Source: Paenibacillus dendrobii (GTDB taxonomy: Bacteria; Bacillota; Bacilli; Paenibacillales; Paenibacillaceae). From it: a DNA stretch of 64,000 bases. The position numbers and the translations under genes are program-made. A model generated the notes under the pieces. The model was given only the letters and a program-made list of their open reading frames with translations, searched no databases and had not been told where the DNA came from. Shown piece by piece: positions 1 through 8,070 of this stretch. The stretch spans positions 124,001 to 188,000 of the forward strand of contig NZ_WUBI01000003.1 of the NCBI RefSeq assembly GCF_009807035.1. Direction: 5' to 3'. How positions within the stretch are numbered: position 1 is the stretch's first letter; every line of letters starts with the position of its first letter.

Positions 1-168
1 TATAACCAGCCCCCATCCGATGACCTCGAGCCATTTGGAGACATAAAACGTGTTGATCAGCTTGTCCTTTTTATGTCCATACCGATAGGCACTAATTAAT
101 ACGACGGTGAAAAGATGCCCGAGCACAACCGAAACAAAAGCGGTCTTCATATCCAATGATAAAATCAT
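1..168 (-). CDS. Membrane protein, N-terminal part (cut by window edge)
   Basis: The gene starts at 168 and runs off the left edge. The 56 visible residues (MILSLDMKTAFVSVVLGHLF...) hold one hydrophobic segment near residues 8-24, a basic loop (YRYGHKKDK) and the start of a second hydrophobic stretch. This resembles the membrane entrance of Paenibacillus GGDEF-type signalling proteins, but no catalytic part is visible, so function is not assigned. A purine-rich stretch (TTAGGAAAGC) just before the ATG is a usable ribosome binding site. Confidence 0.55.
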   Translation of the reverse strand, partial: MILSLDMKTAFVSVVLGHLFTVVLISAYRYGHKKDKLINTFYVSKWLEVIGWGLVI

Positions 169-313
169 GCTTTCCTAATCACCATCTTCTTGAATTGATA
201 ACCATTTGAGATGATTATACCAGATTACAAAAAATTACAGATCATATTATGCAAAAAAATGTCGAAGTTTCCGCTATTTTGCGGACAAGACGGCAAAGGC
301 AACAAATTCACGG

Positions 314-355
314 CAAAAAGCCCGGAGCCGTTTCAGTGAAACAGCCGCGGGCCTT
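314..355 (-). terminator. Rho-independent terminator of the TetR-MFS unit
   Basis: Read leftward, a long GC-rich stem with arms at about 317-335 and 336-355 is followed by TTTTTG. It lies just after the MFS stop codon at 373. Confidence 0.8.
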
Positions 356-372
356 TACCTTCATTGCAAACA

Positions 373-1863
373 TTAGTGTCCGATCATGAGCGACGGATCC
401 GGCTTTCCTTCCTCTCCGGAAACGACTTGCATCTCCTTCGGCTTGCGGAGGATTAGAGAGAGGACAACGCCCACGGCAGCCAGACAGGCGGACAGAATAA
501 ACACGTCGTCGAAGCTCTGCACCGCGGCTGTCAGCGGATTTGCGCTTTGGCCCGCTTCGGTCATGTGATCGGTTACCCGGCTCGTCATGAATCCAGTCAT
601 GCCCGCAATCGCGAAGGACACAACGACCTGCTGCATGGCCGTCGTCAGCGGCGTCACGCGGTTGACCCACTGGCGCGGGGCTGCGTTCAACACATGCGTA
701 TTCAGCGGCATCATCGATAAGCCCATCCCGAAGCCCATCGCGCCAAGAACCGGCATAATGTAGTAAAGCGATGTTGAAGCCTCAATCCGGCCGAGCAGGA
801 ACAGCATTACCGCAATGATGGTCAGACCCACGAAAGCAATCGGCCGCGCGCCGTACTTATCGAAGACCCGGCCGCTGATCGGCATCGCAAGCCCGGAACA
901 CAGCGCCTGCGGAAGCAGGATGAGCCCGGTTTCGAGCGGCGTGAACTGCCGAATGTTCTGCAGGTACAGAGGAACGAACAGCATGCAGCCAAACAGGGAG
1001 GCCTGCATGATCCAAGCGAGAATAATGCCACGCGTGAAATCCGTGGAACGGAATACGCGCAGTTCGAGCAGCGGACTTTTGTGAATGAGCTCCACGAGAA
1101 TAAACAGGATCAATGCGGCCCCGCCTACAATAAGGCCAAGCTCCGCTCCCTTGGACGTCCAAGATACGCTTCCGCCTTCGTTAACGCCATATGCCAGCAT
1201 GGAGAAAGCAATCGGTGCCAAAATAATACCCAGAAGATCCAACTTTTTGGATGCATGATGATCCGCTTTAGGCAGATAAGCAATACCTAAGATAACCGCG
1301 ACCACGCCGATCGGGACGTTGATCAGAAAGATCCAGCGCCAGGTAGCATATTCCACTAACCATCCGGATAGCACCGGTCCAAGGGCTGGCGCAAGCAGCA
1401 TGGGCACACCCAGCATGCCCATAATGGCGCCTCTGCGCTCCGGCGGCGCGAGTTTAAATACCATCGCCATCCCGATCGGAGCCACCATGCCTCCCCCAAG
1501 ACCCTGGATCACGCGGTAAATAATGAGCTGGGCCGCGCTCTGTGCTATGGAGCACAATGCCGAGCCAAGGACGAACATAATAATAGTCGTAACAAAAACC
1601 TGTTTAGCTCCAAAACGGTCGGTCATCCAGCCCGCAAGAGGAATGACGGCCGAGAGTGCCAGCGTATAACCAGTGATGGCCCATTGGATCGTTTTCAGAT
1701 CGCTGTGAAAGAAGTCCACAAGTTTCGGTACCGCCACGTTCACGACCGTCCCGTCCAAAATAACCATAATCATGCCGACGACAACCGCCAACAGCGGCGG
1801 AAGGATTGCCTTCAGCGAGAATGGCGCTTCTTCGGCGGGATGTCCCGCCAATGGTTTAGACAT
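373..1863 (-). CDS. MFS drug-efflux transporter, DHA2 (EmrB/QacA) family
   Basis: A 496-residue inner-membrane protein with about 14 hydrophobic segments, the size and topology of proton-driven DHA2 multidrug exporters. The family signature is visible as GWMTDRFGAKQVF in the loop after the second segment, and the first helix carries the typical ILDGTVVNVAVP. The ATG at 1863 is preferred because GTGGAGAAACC lies just before it; an in-frame GTG at 1875 sits too close to that site. The TetR gene upstream on the same strand (52-bp gap) probably controls it, as in many efflux loci. The substrate cannot be read from sequence. Confidence 0.9.
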   Translation of the reverse strand: MSKPLAGHPAEEAPFSLKAILPPLLAVVVGMIMVILDGTVVNVAVPKLVDFFHSDLKTIQWAITGYTLALSAVIPLAGWMTDRFGAKQVFVTTIIMFVLGSALCSIAQSAAQLIIYRVIQGLGGGMVAPIGMAMVFKLAPPERRGAIMGMLGVPMLLAPALGPVLSGWLVEYATWRWIFLINVPIGVVAVILGIAYLPKADHHASKKLDLLGIILAPIAFSMLAYGVNEGGSVSWTSKGAELGLIVGGAALILFILVELIHKSPLLELRVFRSTDFTRGIILAWIMQASLFGCMLFVPLYLQNIRQFTPLETGLILLPQALCSGLAMPISGRVFDKYGARPIAFVGLTIIAVMLFLLGRIEASTSLYYIMPVLGAMGFGMGLSMMPLNTHVLNAAPRQWVNRVTPLTTAMQQVVVSFAIAGMTGFMTSRVTDHMTEAGQSANPLTAAVQSFDDVFILSACLAAVGVVLSLILRKPKEMQVVSGEEGKPDPSLMIGH

Positions 1864-1914
1864 AGGTTTCTCCACTCATTTCTATATATAGTTTATACAG
1901 TCTTCGCGATGCTC

Positions 1915-2544
1915 CTAAGGCTTCTGGGTGTATTTGTGAAAATAAAGGTTGAAGAGCATTTCGATTTGCTGCTCAAGCTCCGGAAGGTGGATATCCGGGG
2001 CAGGCTCATCTCCGGACATATTCATGTAAGAATGCATAATGACCGGATAAAATACCGCGCCGTATAGCTGCGCCATCATGCCGCTTAGCACGGCTTCGTC
2101 GGTTTCGCGGGTAATTTCCTGCAGCGTGCCGACCAGTTTTTCGGTTTTCATGACCTGACTGTAGCGTGCATATTCATGCTGCGAGCAGAGGATCAGGCGG
2201 CTCTGATCCATCATCTCCTTGGCAAGTCCGGGATACTGCTGCAAATGTGAGAGGTAGCGGTAAAAAAACTGTTTCAACCGCTCAAGCGGCTCCAGCGCTT
2301 CATCCTCCAGCATGGCGAAAGCATCATCGAAGGTACCTACAAGTTTGCCGATCGCTTTGGAGATCAGCTTATCCTTGCAGCCGAAATGATAATTCACGAG
2401 CGCCAAATTGGTCTCCGCTTTCTCCGCAATTCTGCGCAGCGTCGCGCACGCGACTCCTTCTTCCCGGATCAGCTCGACGGTGGCATTCAATATGTCCATT
2501 TTCGTATCTGTTCCTGCTGTATGTACCGAGCTGTCATCCTTCAT
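1915..2544 (-). CDS. TetR-family transcriptional regulator
   Basis: A 209-residue regulator with an N-terminal TetR helix-turn-helix at about residues 15-60 (ATVELIREEGVACATLRRIA ... NLALVNYHFGCKDKL) and an all-helical ligand domain after it. The ATG at 2544 follows a strong AAGGAGGACGCTTTG site; a longer reading from 2595 would begin inside the promoter and has no ribosome site. It leads a two-gene unit with the MFS exporter, so it most likely represses its own promoter and the pump until a drug-like ligand binds. A palindromic operator candidate lies just upstream. Confidence 0.9.
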   Translation of the reverse strand: MKDDSSVHTAGTDTKMDILNATVELIREEGVACATLRRIAEKAETNLALVNYHFGCKDKLISKAIGKLVGTFDDAFAMLEDEALEPLERLKQFFYRYLSHLQQYPGLAKEMMDQSRLILCSQHEYARYSQVMKTEKLVGTLQEITRETDEAVLSGMMAQLYGAVFYPVIMHSYMNMSGDEPAPDIHLPELEQQIEMLFNLYFHKYTQKP

Positions 2545-2587
2545 CAAAGCGTCCTCCTTCCTCCTCTCCCAATATATAAAATTTAAT

Positions 2588-2614
2588 TTAAACACTGTTT
2601 AATACATCGTTTAA
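2588..2614. promoter_or_regulatory. Candidate TetR operator
   Basis: A perfect inverted repeat TTAAAC-ACT-GTTTAA (2588-2602) is followed six bases later by another GTTTAA (2609-2614). It lies 44-70 bp before the TetR start codon in an AT-rich region that must contain the promoter. Binding by the adjacent TetR is inferred. Confidence 0.5.
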
Positions 2615-2727
2615 TTTAACGGCTGACTATGTAAATGTCAACATATTTTGGAATATGACCCAAAACAAAAATGATATAGGAATGTCCACCTGCGCCGATA
2701 TAAATAAATCCATAAATCATACAAAAG

Positions 2728-2754
2728 AAAAAACCTTGAGAATTCAAGGTTTTT
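2728..2754 (-). terminator. Rho-independent terminator after comA
   Basis: Read leftward, AAAACCTTGA-ATTC-TCAAGGTTTT forms a hairpin with a short AATTC loop and a T-tract. It sits 16 bp past the comA stop codon and closes the comQXPA locus. Confidence 0.8.
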
Positions 2755-2769
2755 AAAGAATTATTTCCG

Positions 2770-3429
2770 TTATACAAATTCTCCGTTATGAATAAGTCCC
2801 AGCCGCTTGGCTTCCACGATCGCTTCCGATCGCGACCTGACTCCCAGCTTTTCAAAAATGCGCGTCAAGTTATATTCGACCGTACGCTGGCTCATGAGAA
2901 GCTTGCTTGCGATATCCTTGTTGCTGCTCCCTCCGGCGACCTCCTGAAGGATTTCCTGTTCCCGCTCATTGATGGAGACATCGTCCATCGTCTTGTCGTT
3001 GCGAGCGGAAGATAGCCGCACCTCGCTCCGTCTCAGCTGTCTGAAGAGCGACACGGGGATGACTGCTTCCCCGCGAAGCGCGCAGCGAATGGCATTGAGC
3101 AGCTGGTCCCGACTGGCCGTCTTGCTAATCACGCCGGATACGCCCGCATCCACGAGCAGATTAAAATTCGAACTGATTTCATAGCCGGTATAAATCAGGA
3201 TCCGAAAATCCGGATTGATGCTTATCAGACGCTTGGTGAGCTCCAGACCGCTGATCACGGGGATGTTGAGATCGAACAGCATCACGTCGAACTCCTGATT
3301 TTTGGCCATTTCCAGCGCCTCAGGAGAATAATAGGATACCGTCACTTCCATGTCCGGGTCCTGCTCAATCATGTTTTTGGTCCCTTCACAAACCGAAGGA
3401 TGATCGTCAACTAACAAAATACGAATCAT
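2770..3429 (-). CDS. comA: ComA-like response regulator (NarL/LuxR class)
   Basis: A 219-residue two-component regulator. The receiver domain has the acidic pair D8/D9, phospho-acceptor D53 (LFDLN) and K103 (ISKT); the C-terminal LuxR-type helix-turn-helix is at about residues 150-210 (NEREQEILQEV ... SQRTVEYNLTRIFEKL). The wording of VDDHPSVCEGTK, YTGYE, GVISKT and VEYNLT matches Bacillus subtilis ComA closely. The start at 3429 follows AGGAGGAGAGAACG and overlaps the end of comP by 23 bp, so translation is probably coupled. It is expected to be phosphorylated by ComP and to bind TTGCGG-type sites such as those found before comX and before the RiPP precursor genes. Confidence 0.92.
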   Translation of the reverse strand: MIRILLVDDHPSVCEGTKNMIEQDPDMEVTVSYYSPEALEMAKNQEFDVMLFDLNIPVISGLELTKRLISINPDFRILIYTGYEISSNFNLLVDAGVSGVISKTASRDQLLNAIRCALRGEAVIPVSLFRQLRRSEVRLSSARNDKTMDDVSINEREQEILQEVAGGSSNKDIASKLLMSQRTVEYNLTRIFEKLGVRSRSEAIVEAKRLGLIHNGEFV

Positions 3430-5782
3430 CGTTCTCTCCTCCTTCATTACTGTGGGCATCAAGCGGCAATGTCAGCTGGACCTCGAAGCCCTTTCCAGGC
3501 TCCGAATTAAAAACAATTTCCCCATCGAGGCTGCGGACCCGTTCCTTGATTCCGGAAATACCCATATGTTTAAACGAATCGGTGAGCTCCGTCAACTGGA
3601 GGCCGCGACCGTTGTCCCGATAGTAAAAAAACAACTCATTACCGCGCTGCTCCAGCTCGATCATGATCTGCGACGCTCCAGCGTGTTTATCCGCATTTCT
3701 CAGGAGCTCCTGCACGATGCGGTACACCGCCAGAATCTGAACGTCATTGAGCTCAATCACCTTCGGCTCGGTATGAAGCTTAACGGAATAATTGGAACGG
3801 ATCTGTTCCTGCTGGATCAATTGCTCGAGAGCCTCCACAATCCCCATCTCCTTCAGGAGCGGCGGGCGCAGTTCATTGCAGGTCTGCCGGATTTGGTGAA
3901 TCACATCCAGAAGCCCCTCCTTGATCAGCTCCAGTTGATCCAAAAGCCCCTCTTCCATCGGATGATCCAGCATCAGGGATTCAAGTTTCCGATACCATAT
4001 TAATTGATCCTGCAGTGCTGCGTCGTGAAGATCCGACGCCAGCCTCCGGCGCTCATTCTCGGATAAAGTAAAAATCAGGCGGAGCACCCAGGAAGGTGCT
4101 TCTTTCTGATTTTTCATCTCCATTTCCAGGTTCTCGATCAGTCCCTCAATTAGATACAAGTTTTCATAGACGATGCCGCTGTAATGGGCGATCGTTTTGA
4201 GCCAGTTTCGTTCATCGAGATTAAGGCTGGTATGGTTTACCTTCTCGTCGATCCATAGAACATGCTGCTGCGTTCCGTAATTGCCCGTCACCAAGCCAAC
4301 GCCTTGCGGTAATCGGATGATGTCTCCAACCGCAGGCTTATGGGCCAATTTTTGCAGGGCGTCTTCGATCTCGGGATCGGCTCTTCCATCCCCATAAACC
4401 GTAAGGTGTTCCGTGTTTTTATCCTGAACGATTTTCAGGAAAGATACGCTCCGCACAGGCAGGATCATGCATACTTCACGTTCGATCACCTGCTCCAGAT
4501 CGGATCTGTTCATCACTTTCGAGATCCGTTTGGAGAAACGGTCAATGCTTCCCTGGAAATCATGGGTTTCCTTAAGAAAATGCGGCCGAAGCCGGTAGTC
4601 CATAAACTCTTTGGCGAATAAAAACAAGGTAATCATGAGATACACGAGAAAAAAAACTTGAATCCACTTCACCCAAGTATACTGATTCTGATGCATAATA
4701 AAAGCCATAAATCCGATAATGACCAGCGCCGGAATAAAAGAAATGGTCGTATAGTAAAAAAAGCGGTTCAGAACAAAATCGATATCAAACAGTCTCTTCG
4801 TTACAAACAGATAGAAGTAGACAATCGGAATCGCGAGTAAAAAGATGGCTGTCAGCTTGGCCGGAGCCAGGGATAAGCCGAAAAAGCCGGGAATGGCGTC
4901 AAACAGCAAAAACGGCAGAAAAGCAACCGTATGTCCGGTCAGAGCAAATTTAAAAAGAGACCTAAGCTCACCGGAGCGGTGCTTGATGAATTGATATATG
5001 AGTTTGTATACGATAATGAAATTGGCTGCAACGAAAAAAACAAGCAAACTCGTCGTTTCATATGGATGAATGAATACTCCCGGAATCACGCTCAGCACCA
5101 GCAGAAAACCCACAAGCAGAGCCAAACTGTACAATATTGCCAGCCCCGTCTTGGAAACGAACTTCTCCTTGTAGCGCCGGAGGTATGCCTGCATGAAATG
5201 AATGAAAAAAACGGGAACGCTGGCAAAACTGAAACCCAGTGTAATTCTGCCGATCGGATTAACCAGACCCGATGCGGCCGAACTGAAATAGCTCATGCCG
5301 ATGCTTAAAAAAAACAAAATCAAGAGGTGCGATGCGCGGTCTTCTCTTTGCTTCCAAAATACATACCCAGAGAAAACCCCGAGTATCAAGAGAGAAGCAC
5401 CGGGAATGATCAGATAGAGCAGCATGCCGTGCATCGAAACGCCGCGGTCCACAGCAAAAGACAATACCGCCGAGTTGCCGTCGGGTCCCATCCGCTCAAT
5501 ATCCAGATAGTCCGCACCTTCAATGACTTCGTATTTTTGAATCATTTCCGATTGATGAGGATCGGCTCCGTCCAAGCGCAGGACGATGTCGCCAGGTTTG
5601 ATGACGCCATCGCTCCAGCTGCCCGGTTCGACGCCCGCGACAACGATTTGGTTGTTCTTGTTCAGCGTTACATCGATCCCCATATCCCTCTGGTTTATGA
5701 TGACACTGGCCAGATACACGATTAGCACGAAAAGCGCAATCAGTCCTGCACCGAGTTTCATGTTGCTTATCCATTTCGACAA
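3407..5782 (-). CDS. comP: ComP-like membrane sensor histidine kinase
   Basis: A 791-residue kinase. One transmembrane helix (about 10-30) leads into an outer PDZ-like loop (about 45-110, SWSDGVIKPGDIVLRLDG). Seven to nine further membrane helices follow to about 395, then a cytoplasmic linker, a HisKA_3 domain with phospho-acceptor H586 (SDLHDA) and an ATPase domain with N-box N696 (ELLRNADKHA) and DNGRGL. This order is that of Bacillus ComP, the receptor of the prenylated ComX pheromone. Translation begins at a TTG (5782) behind GGAGG; the nearby ATG is out of frame. It lies between comX (53-bp gap) and comA (overlap). Confidence 0.92.
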   Translation of the reverse strand: MSKWISNMKLGAGLIALFVLIVYLASVIINQRDMGIDVTLNKNNQIVVAGVEPGSWSDGVIKPGDIVLRLDGADPHQSEMIQKYEVIEGADYLDIERMGPDGNSAVLSFAVDRGVSMHGMLLYLIIPGASLLILGVFSGYVFWKQREDRASHLLILFFLSIGMSYFSSAASGLVNPIGRITLGFSFASVPVFFIHFMQAYLRRYKEKFVSKTGLAILYSLALLVGFLLVLSVIPGVFIHPYETTSLLVFFVAANFIIVYKLIYQFIKHRSGELRSLFKFALTGHTVAFLPFLLFDAIPGFFGLSLAPAKLTAIFLLAIPIVYFYLFVTKRLFDIDFVLNRFFYYTTISFIPALVIIGFMAFIMHQNQYTWVKWIQVFFLVYLMITLFLFAKEFMDYRLRPHFLKETHDFQGSIDRFSKRISKVMNRSDLEQVIEREVCMILPVRSVSFLKIVQDKNTEHLTVYGDGRADPEIEDALQKLAHKPAVGDIIRLPQGVGLVTGNYGTQQHVLWIDEKVNHTSLNLDERNWLKTIAHYSGIVYENLYLIEGLIENLEMEMKNQKEAPSWVLRLIFTLSENERRRLASDLHDAALQDQLIWYRKLESLMLDHPMEEGLLDQLELIKEGLLDVIHQIRQTCNELRPPLLKEMGIVEALEQLIQQEQIRSNYSVKLHTEPKVIELNDVQILAVYRIVQELLRNADKHAGASQIMIELEQRGNELFFYYRDNGRGLQLTELTDSFKHMGISGIKERVRSLDGEIVFNSEPGKGFEVQLTLPLDAHSNEGGENDDSYFVS

Positions 5783-5835
5783 TGAAGTATGCCTCCAGGT
5801 AAATCAGATTATGTAATGATAACAGGGGCTTGGGT

Positions 5836-6009
5836 TTAGCACCAGTACACTGTTTTGCGAAGAGATTCATCAGGCTTGCGATCTTGCATGACGTCCATGA
5901 GTGCACGCTGTTCCAGAGCGGAGATGCCTGCCAGCTGCAGCTGCCCATTTTGAATGCGGGCCATAAAATCAGGTTCCATTACCATTTTACGAATCATCTC
6001 TTTTAACAT
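5836..6009 (-). CDS. comX: ComX-like pheromone precursor
   Basis: A short gene between comQ and comP encoding 57 residues: MLKEMIRKMVMEPDFMARIQ at the start and DESLRKTVYWC at the end. ComX precursors are about 55-75 residues long, have a helical acidic/basic leader and carry one Trp near the C terminus that ComQ prenylates before the C-terminal peptide is cut and exported. Here the only Trp is residue 56, followed by a terminal Cys. The ATG at 6009 has a strong GGGAGGTAACGAC site. Position, size, Trp placement and the ComQ and ComP neighbours support the call; the leader itself is weakly conserved in this family. Confidence 0.88.
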   Translation of the reverse strand: MLKEMIRKMVMEPDFMARIQNGQLQLAGISALEQRALMDVMQDRKPDESLRKTVYWC

Positions 6010-6051
6010 TGTCGTTACCTCCCAATGGGTTCATTTGTTTTCCTTGATTTC

Positions 6052-6079
6052 AATATATCAGGTCAACACCCATTGCAAA
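6052..6079 (-). promoter_or_regulatory. Candidate comX promoter
   Basis: On the minus strand, TTTGCA (6079-6074) and TATATT (6057-6052) are 16 bp apart and would start RNA near 6045, about 35 bases before comX. The poor -35 box fits an activator-dependent promoter. The repeated TTGCG elements start 22 bp further upstream. Confidence 0.5.
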
Positions 6080-6100
6080 ACGACAACCTGTCACGTATTT

Positions 6101-6152
6101 ACCGCAAACCCGTTGCGTGCTTTTATGCGGCCTTTGCGTGGTTACCTTGCGT
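6101..6152. promoter_or_regulatory. ComA-box-like element cluster upstream of comX
   Basis: On the plus strand, CCGCAA (6102-6107) and TTGCGT (6113-6118) form an inverted pair. More copies follow in the same orientation: ATGCGG (6125-6130), TTGCGT (6134-6139) and TTGCGT (6147-6152). TTGCGG is the half-site of Bacillus subtilis ComA. The cluster lies directly upstream of the predicted comX promoter, and its first 30 bases match the region before the RiPP precursors at 22 of 30 positions. Autoregulation of comX by ComA is inferred. Confidence 0.65.
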
Positions 6153-6179
6153 TCGCTTCAACTCTGCGGTCCGGAGATA

Positions 6180-7100
6180 TCAGCGCGCAGCCTCGATCAT
6201 CAAATCACGCCATTTCGGATCGATCTCCATGCTTTCGATAATGCTGAGAAATCGGTAATAGTGGGAACGCATCCGGACGGATGTGTACAAAGCCGTGCCT
6301 GTCCGTTCCACCACGGCGCCGAATTCTCCGGAACGCGGCAGCACCTCCTCAAGCTCCAGCCGGCCGGCTATGTAGTCCCCGATCCAGCTATCCGCTTGGT
6401 CCTCGGCCGCAGACAGCAGATATAGCAGCGGAAGCGTTCTTTTGCGGCGAAGAAAGTCATTTTTATTGCCCCAGTCCAGTAAATCCCGGTAGTCGTTCTT
6501 GATTTGCGCAGCTATACCGACCTCTTGTGCATAATCCGCAACCCGCTCATCCATTTGTCCGGTGGCCATAATCACGCCCGTCATACAGGCACAAACCAGC
6601 AGAGCTGCGGATTTCTGTTTTACCATGTCCAGATAATAAGCTTCATCCTCAATCGCGTTCAGAAGGTCCAGGGTTTGACCGTTGATGGCTACGAGAATCT
6701 GGCGGTTGAAATAAAGCGCCGACTTATGAATTCTATCCAGTGGGAAAGCGCACTCGAGAAGAACCTCTTGGGATAAGGTCAGGAAACCGATCGCCAAATT
6801 GAGGGCGATATCCTTGCTAAGCATATGCCACGGCATGTCATTATGGTCCTCATCCTGGAGGTCATCGATAATGTCCAGCCCCAGAATCATCAGTTCCACT
6901 GCGGCAGCCGCTCTGTAAATTTCGGAATCTTCCCCTCCAAACATCCGGTAATGCAGCACCGTCAATTTGCCGAATAGCAGAGACTCGGACTGCTTCACCT
7001 GCAGCGACGCCAATGCCGCCTCGCGCAAAACCTCCACTTTGAAGAACGCTTCTGCATATTCTACTAATTCGGACATGATTCTCACTTCGAAATCCTTCAT
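6180..7100 (-). CDS. comQ: ComQ-like isoprenyl transferase (pheromone-modifying)
   Basis: A 306-residue member of the polyprenyl synthase fold. The two metal/diphosphate motifs are DDLQD (D79-D83, within LDIIDDLQDED) and NDYRD (N202-D206, KNDYRDLLDW), the layout of ComQ rather than of housekeeping prenyl synthases, whose second motif is DDxxD. ComQ attaches a geranyl or farnesyl group to the Trp of ComX. The ATG at 7100 follows AGGGGGATGGAGC. The gap to comX is 170 bp, unlike the usual ComQ-ComX overlap, and it contains a separate promoter region. With comX, comP and comA it completes the locus in the canonical order. Confidence 0.9.
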   Translation of the reverse strand: MKDFEVRIMSELVEYAEAFFKVEVLREAALASLQVKQSESLLFGKLTVLHYRMFGGEDSEIYRAAAAVELMILGLDIIDDLQDEDHNDMPWHMLSKDIALNLAIGFLTLSQEVLLECAFPLDRIHKSALYFNRQILVAINGQTLDLLNAIEDEAYYLDMVKQKSAALLVCACMTGVIMATGQMDERVADYAQEVGIAAQIKNDYRDLLDWGNKNDFLRRKRTLPLLYLLSAAEDQADSWIGDYIAGRLELEEVLPRSGEFGAVVERTGTALYTSVRMRSHYYRFLSIIESMEIDPKWRDLMIEAAR

Positions 7101-7223
7101 GCTCCATCCCCCTATATCTCCAATTTAACCCAATATTTAACTATTAGTTTAATAGATTAAGGTTTTGACTTCCAGAGTTTTCCTTATTTAAATATTCATT
7201 AGGCATCCCCTTCTTTAAATAAA

Positions 7224-7259
7224 TAAAAAAACACCTGCAATCCTCTCGGGACCGCAGGT
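7224..7259 (-). terminator. Terminator at the end of the RiPP cluster
   Basis: Read leftward, ACCTGC (7259-7254) and GCAGGT (7238-7233) form a stem followed by GTTTTTTTATT. It lies 8 bp after the last gene of the cluster and separates it from comQ. Confidence 0.8.
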
Positions 7260-7267
7260 AAGAAATC

Positions 7268-8056
7268 TCAGCTTATTTGGCATTGACACCGGGAAGAACG
7301 GGGAGAAATCAGGCTTGTAAAGCTGCTCTCCCGATTCCGCAGCAGTATTTTCCGTTCATGGACGGTGGCGAGCAGCGTAATGTACGAGCTGTAATGGTCT
7401 ATCATCGATTTCAGGAACTCTTCTTCCAAAAGCTGCTGGCCGGACATTATCATGGGAGTCGTCCAGCGGATATGGTAAGCATCAAGCCTGCTGACCATGC
7501 AGTCTAAGCAAAAAGTAGGATGAGTGACGTACAGCGGACCAATCTCCGAGACTTCCCCCTTGGTGACGCGGCACAAAAAGAGCGTGTCACCCCGTTCCAC
7601 GTTCACCATCCCCTGTTTCAGCTGCCGGAGCTGCTCCGGTTCGCTGTAGAGAACCAGATAGTTGCGGGGCGCGTCCTCTCCCTTGGAACGAATAGGCTGC
7701 CATAGATCCAATTCCAGATCGGTTTCGACCAAAGAGATGACGGCAAACTCCGACCGCAGATATTCCCTCATGACGACCAAGGAAAGGGAGTATAAATCCA
7801 CGTCATGGCTGACCTGCGAAAAAAACTGTCTAAACCGCTCGAGCCCGGCTGAATGAAACGGATCTACCAAGATCCCCCTGCGGAACAAGCTTTCAACCCC
7901 CTGGGCCTTCGCCGATATCTCGGGACTTTCCAGCATGAGTTTCAGCTGCTCCGGTCTTTGATGCGTTATTGTGAACAGCGGCTGGTCATAACGGTAGCGA
8001 TTGATGATCTGCAGTCGGTCAGCGACCGGCTGCAGTTCAAAAAATGCGTTCAGCAT
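7268..8056 (-). CDS. E1-like cyclodehydratase fragment protein, RiPP cluster
   Basis: A 262-residue protein, last gene of the cluster. Residues 165-190 (SEIGPLYVTHPTFCLDCMVSRL) carry the IGP...CxxC signature seen in the E1/ThiF-like partners of YcaO enzymes, with C183 and C186 as one half of a zinc knuckle. The usual second CxxC is missing; instead the chain ends in CQCQIS (C257, C259). The N-terminal 160 residues show no motif I recognise and could hold a leader-binding domain. A role in presenting or cyclising the precursor is inferred from the motif and position. The ATG at 8056 follows AAAGGAGGAACCTTGG. Confidence 0.6.
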   Translation of the reverse strand: MLNAFFELQPVADRLQIINRYRYDQPLFTITHQRPEQLKLMLESPEISAKAQGVESLFRRGILVDPFHSAGLERFRQFFSQVSHDVDLYSLSLVVMREYLRSEFAVISLVETDLELDLWQPIRSKGEDAPRNYLVLYSEPEQLRQLKQGMVNVERGDTLFLCRVTKGEVSEIGPLYVTHPTFCLDCMVSRLDAYHIRWTTPMIMSGQQLLEEEFLKSMIDHYSSYITLLATVHERKILLRNRESSFTSLISPRSSRCQCQIS

Positions 8057-8070
8057 CCAAGGTTCCTCCT

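Noticed and set aside
2616..2855. A 79-codon minus-strand frame crossing the comA end
   Set aside because: It runs through the comA terminator and the end of comA in another frame and has no ribosome site.
5520..5948. A 142-codon minus-strand frame overlapping comP and comX
   Set aside because: It reads the comX region in another frame, has no ribosome site and its product is rich in Cys and Trp without any pattern; comX itself has a strong site and a sensible protein.
6010..6034. A short ATG frame just before comX with good spacing
   Set aside because: It contains the comX ribosome site itself and stops after 15 codons out of frame; it is unlikely to be a leader peptide but could be looked at.
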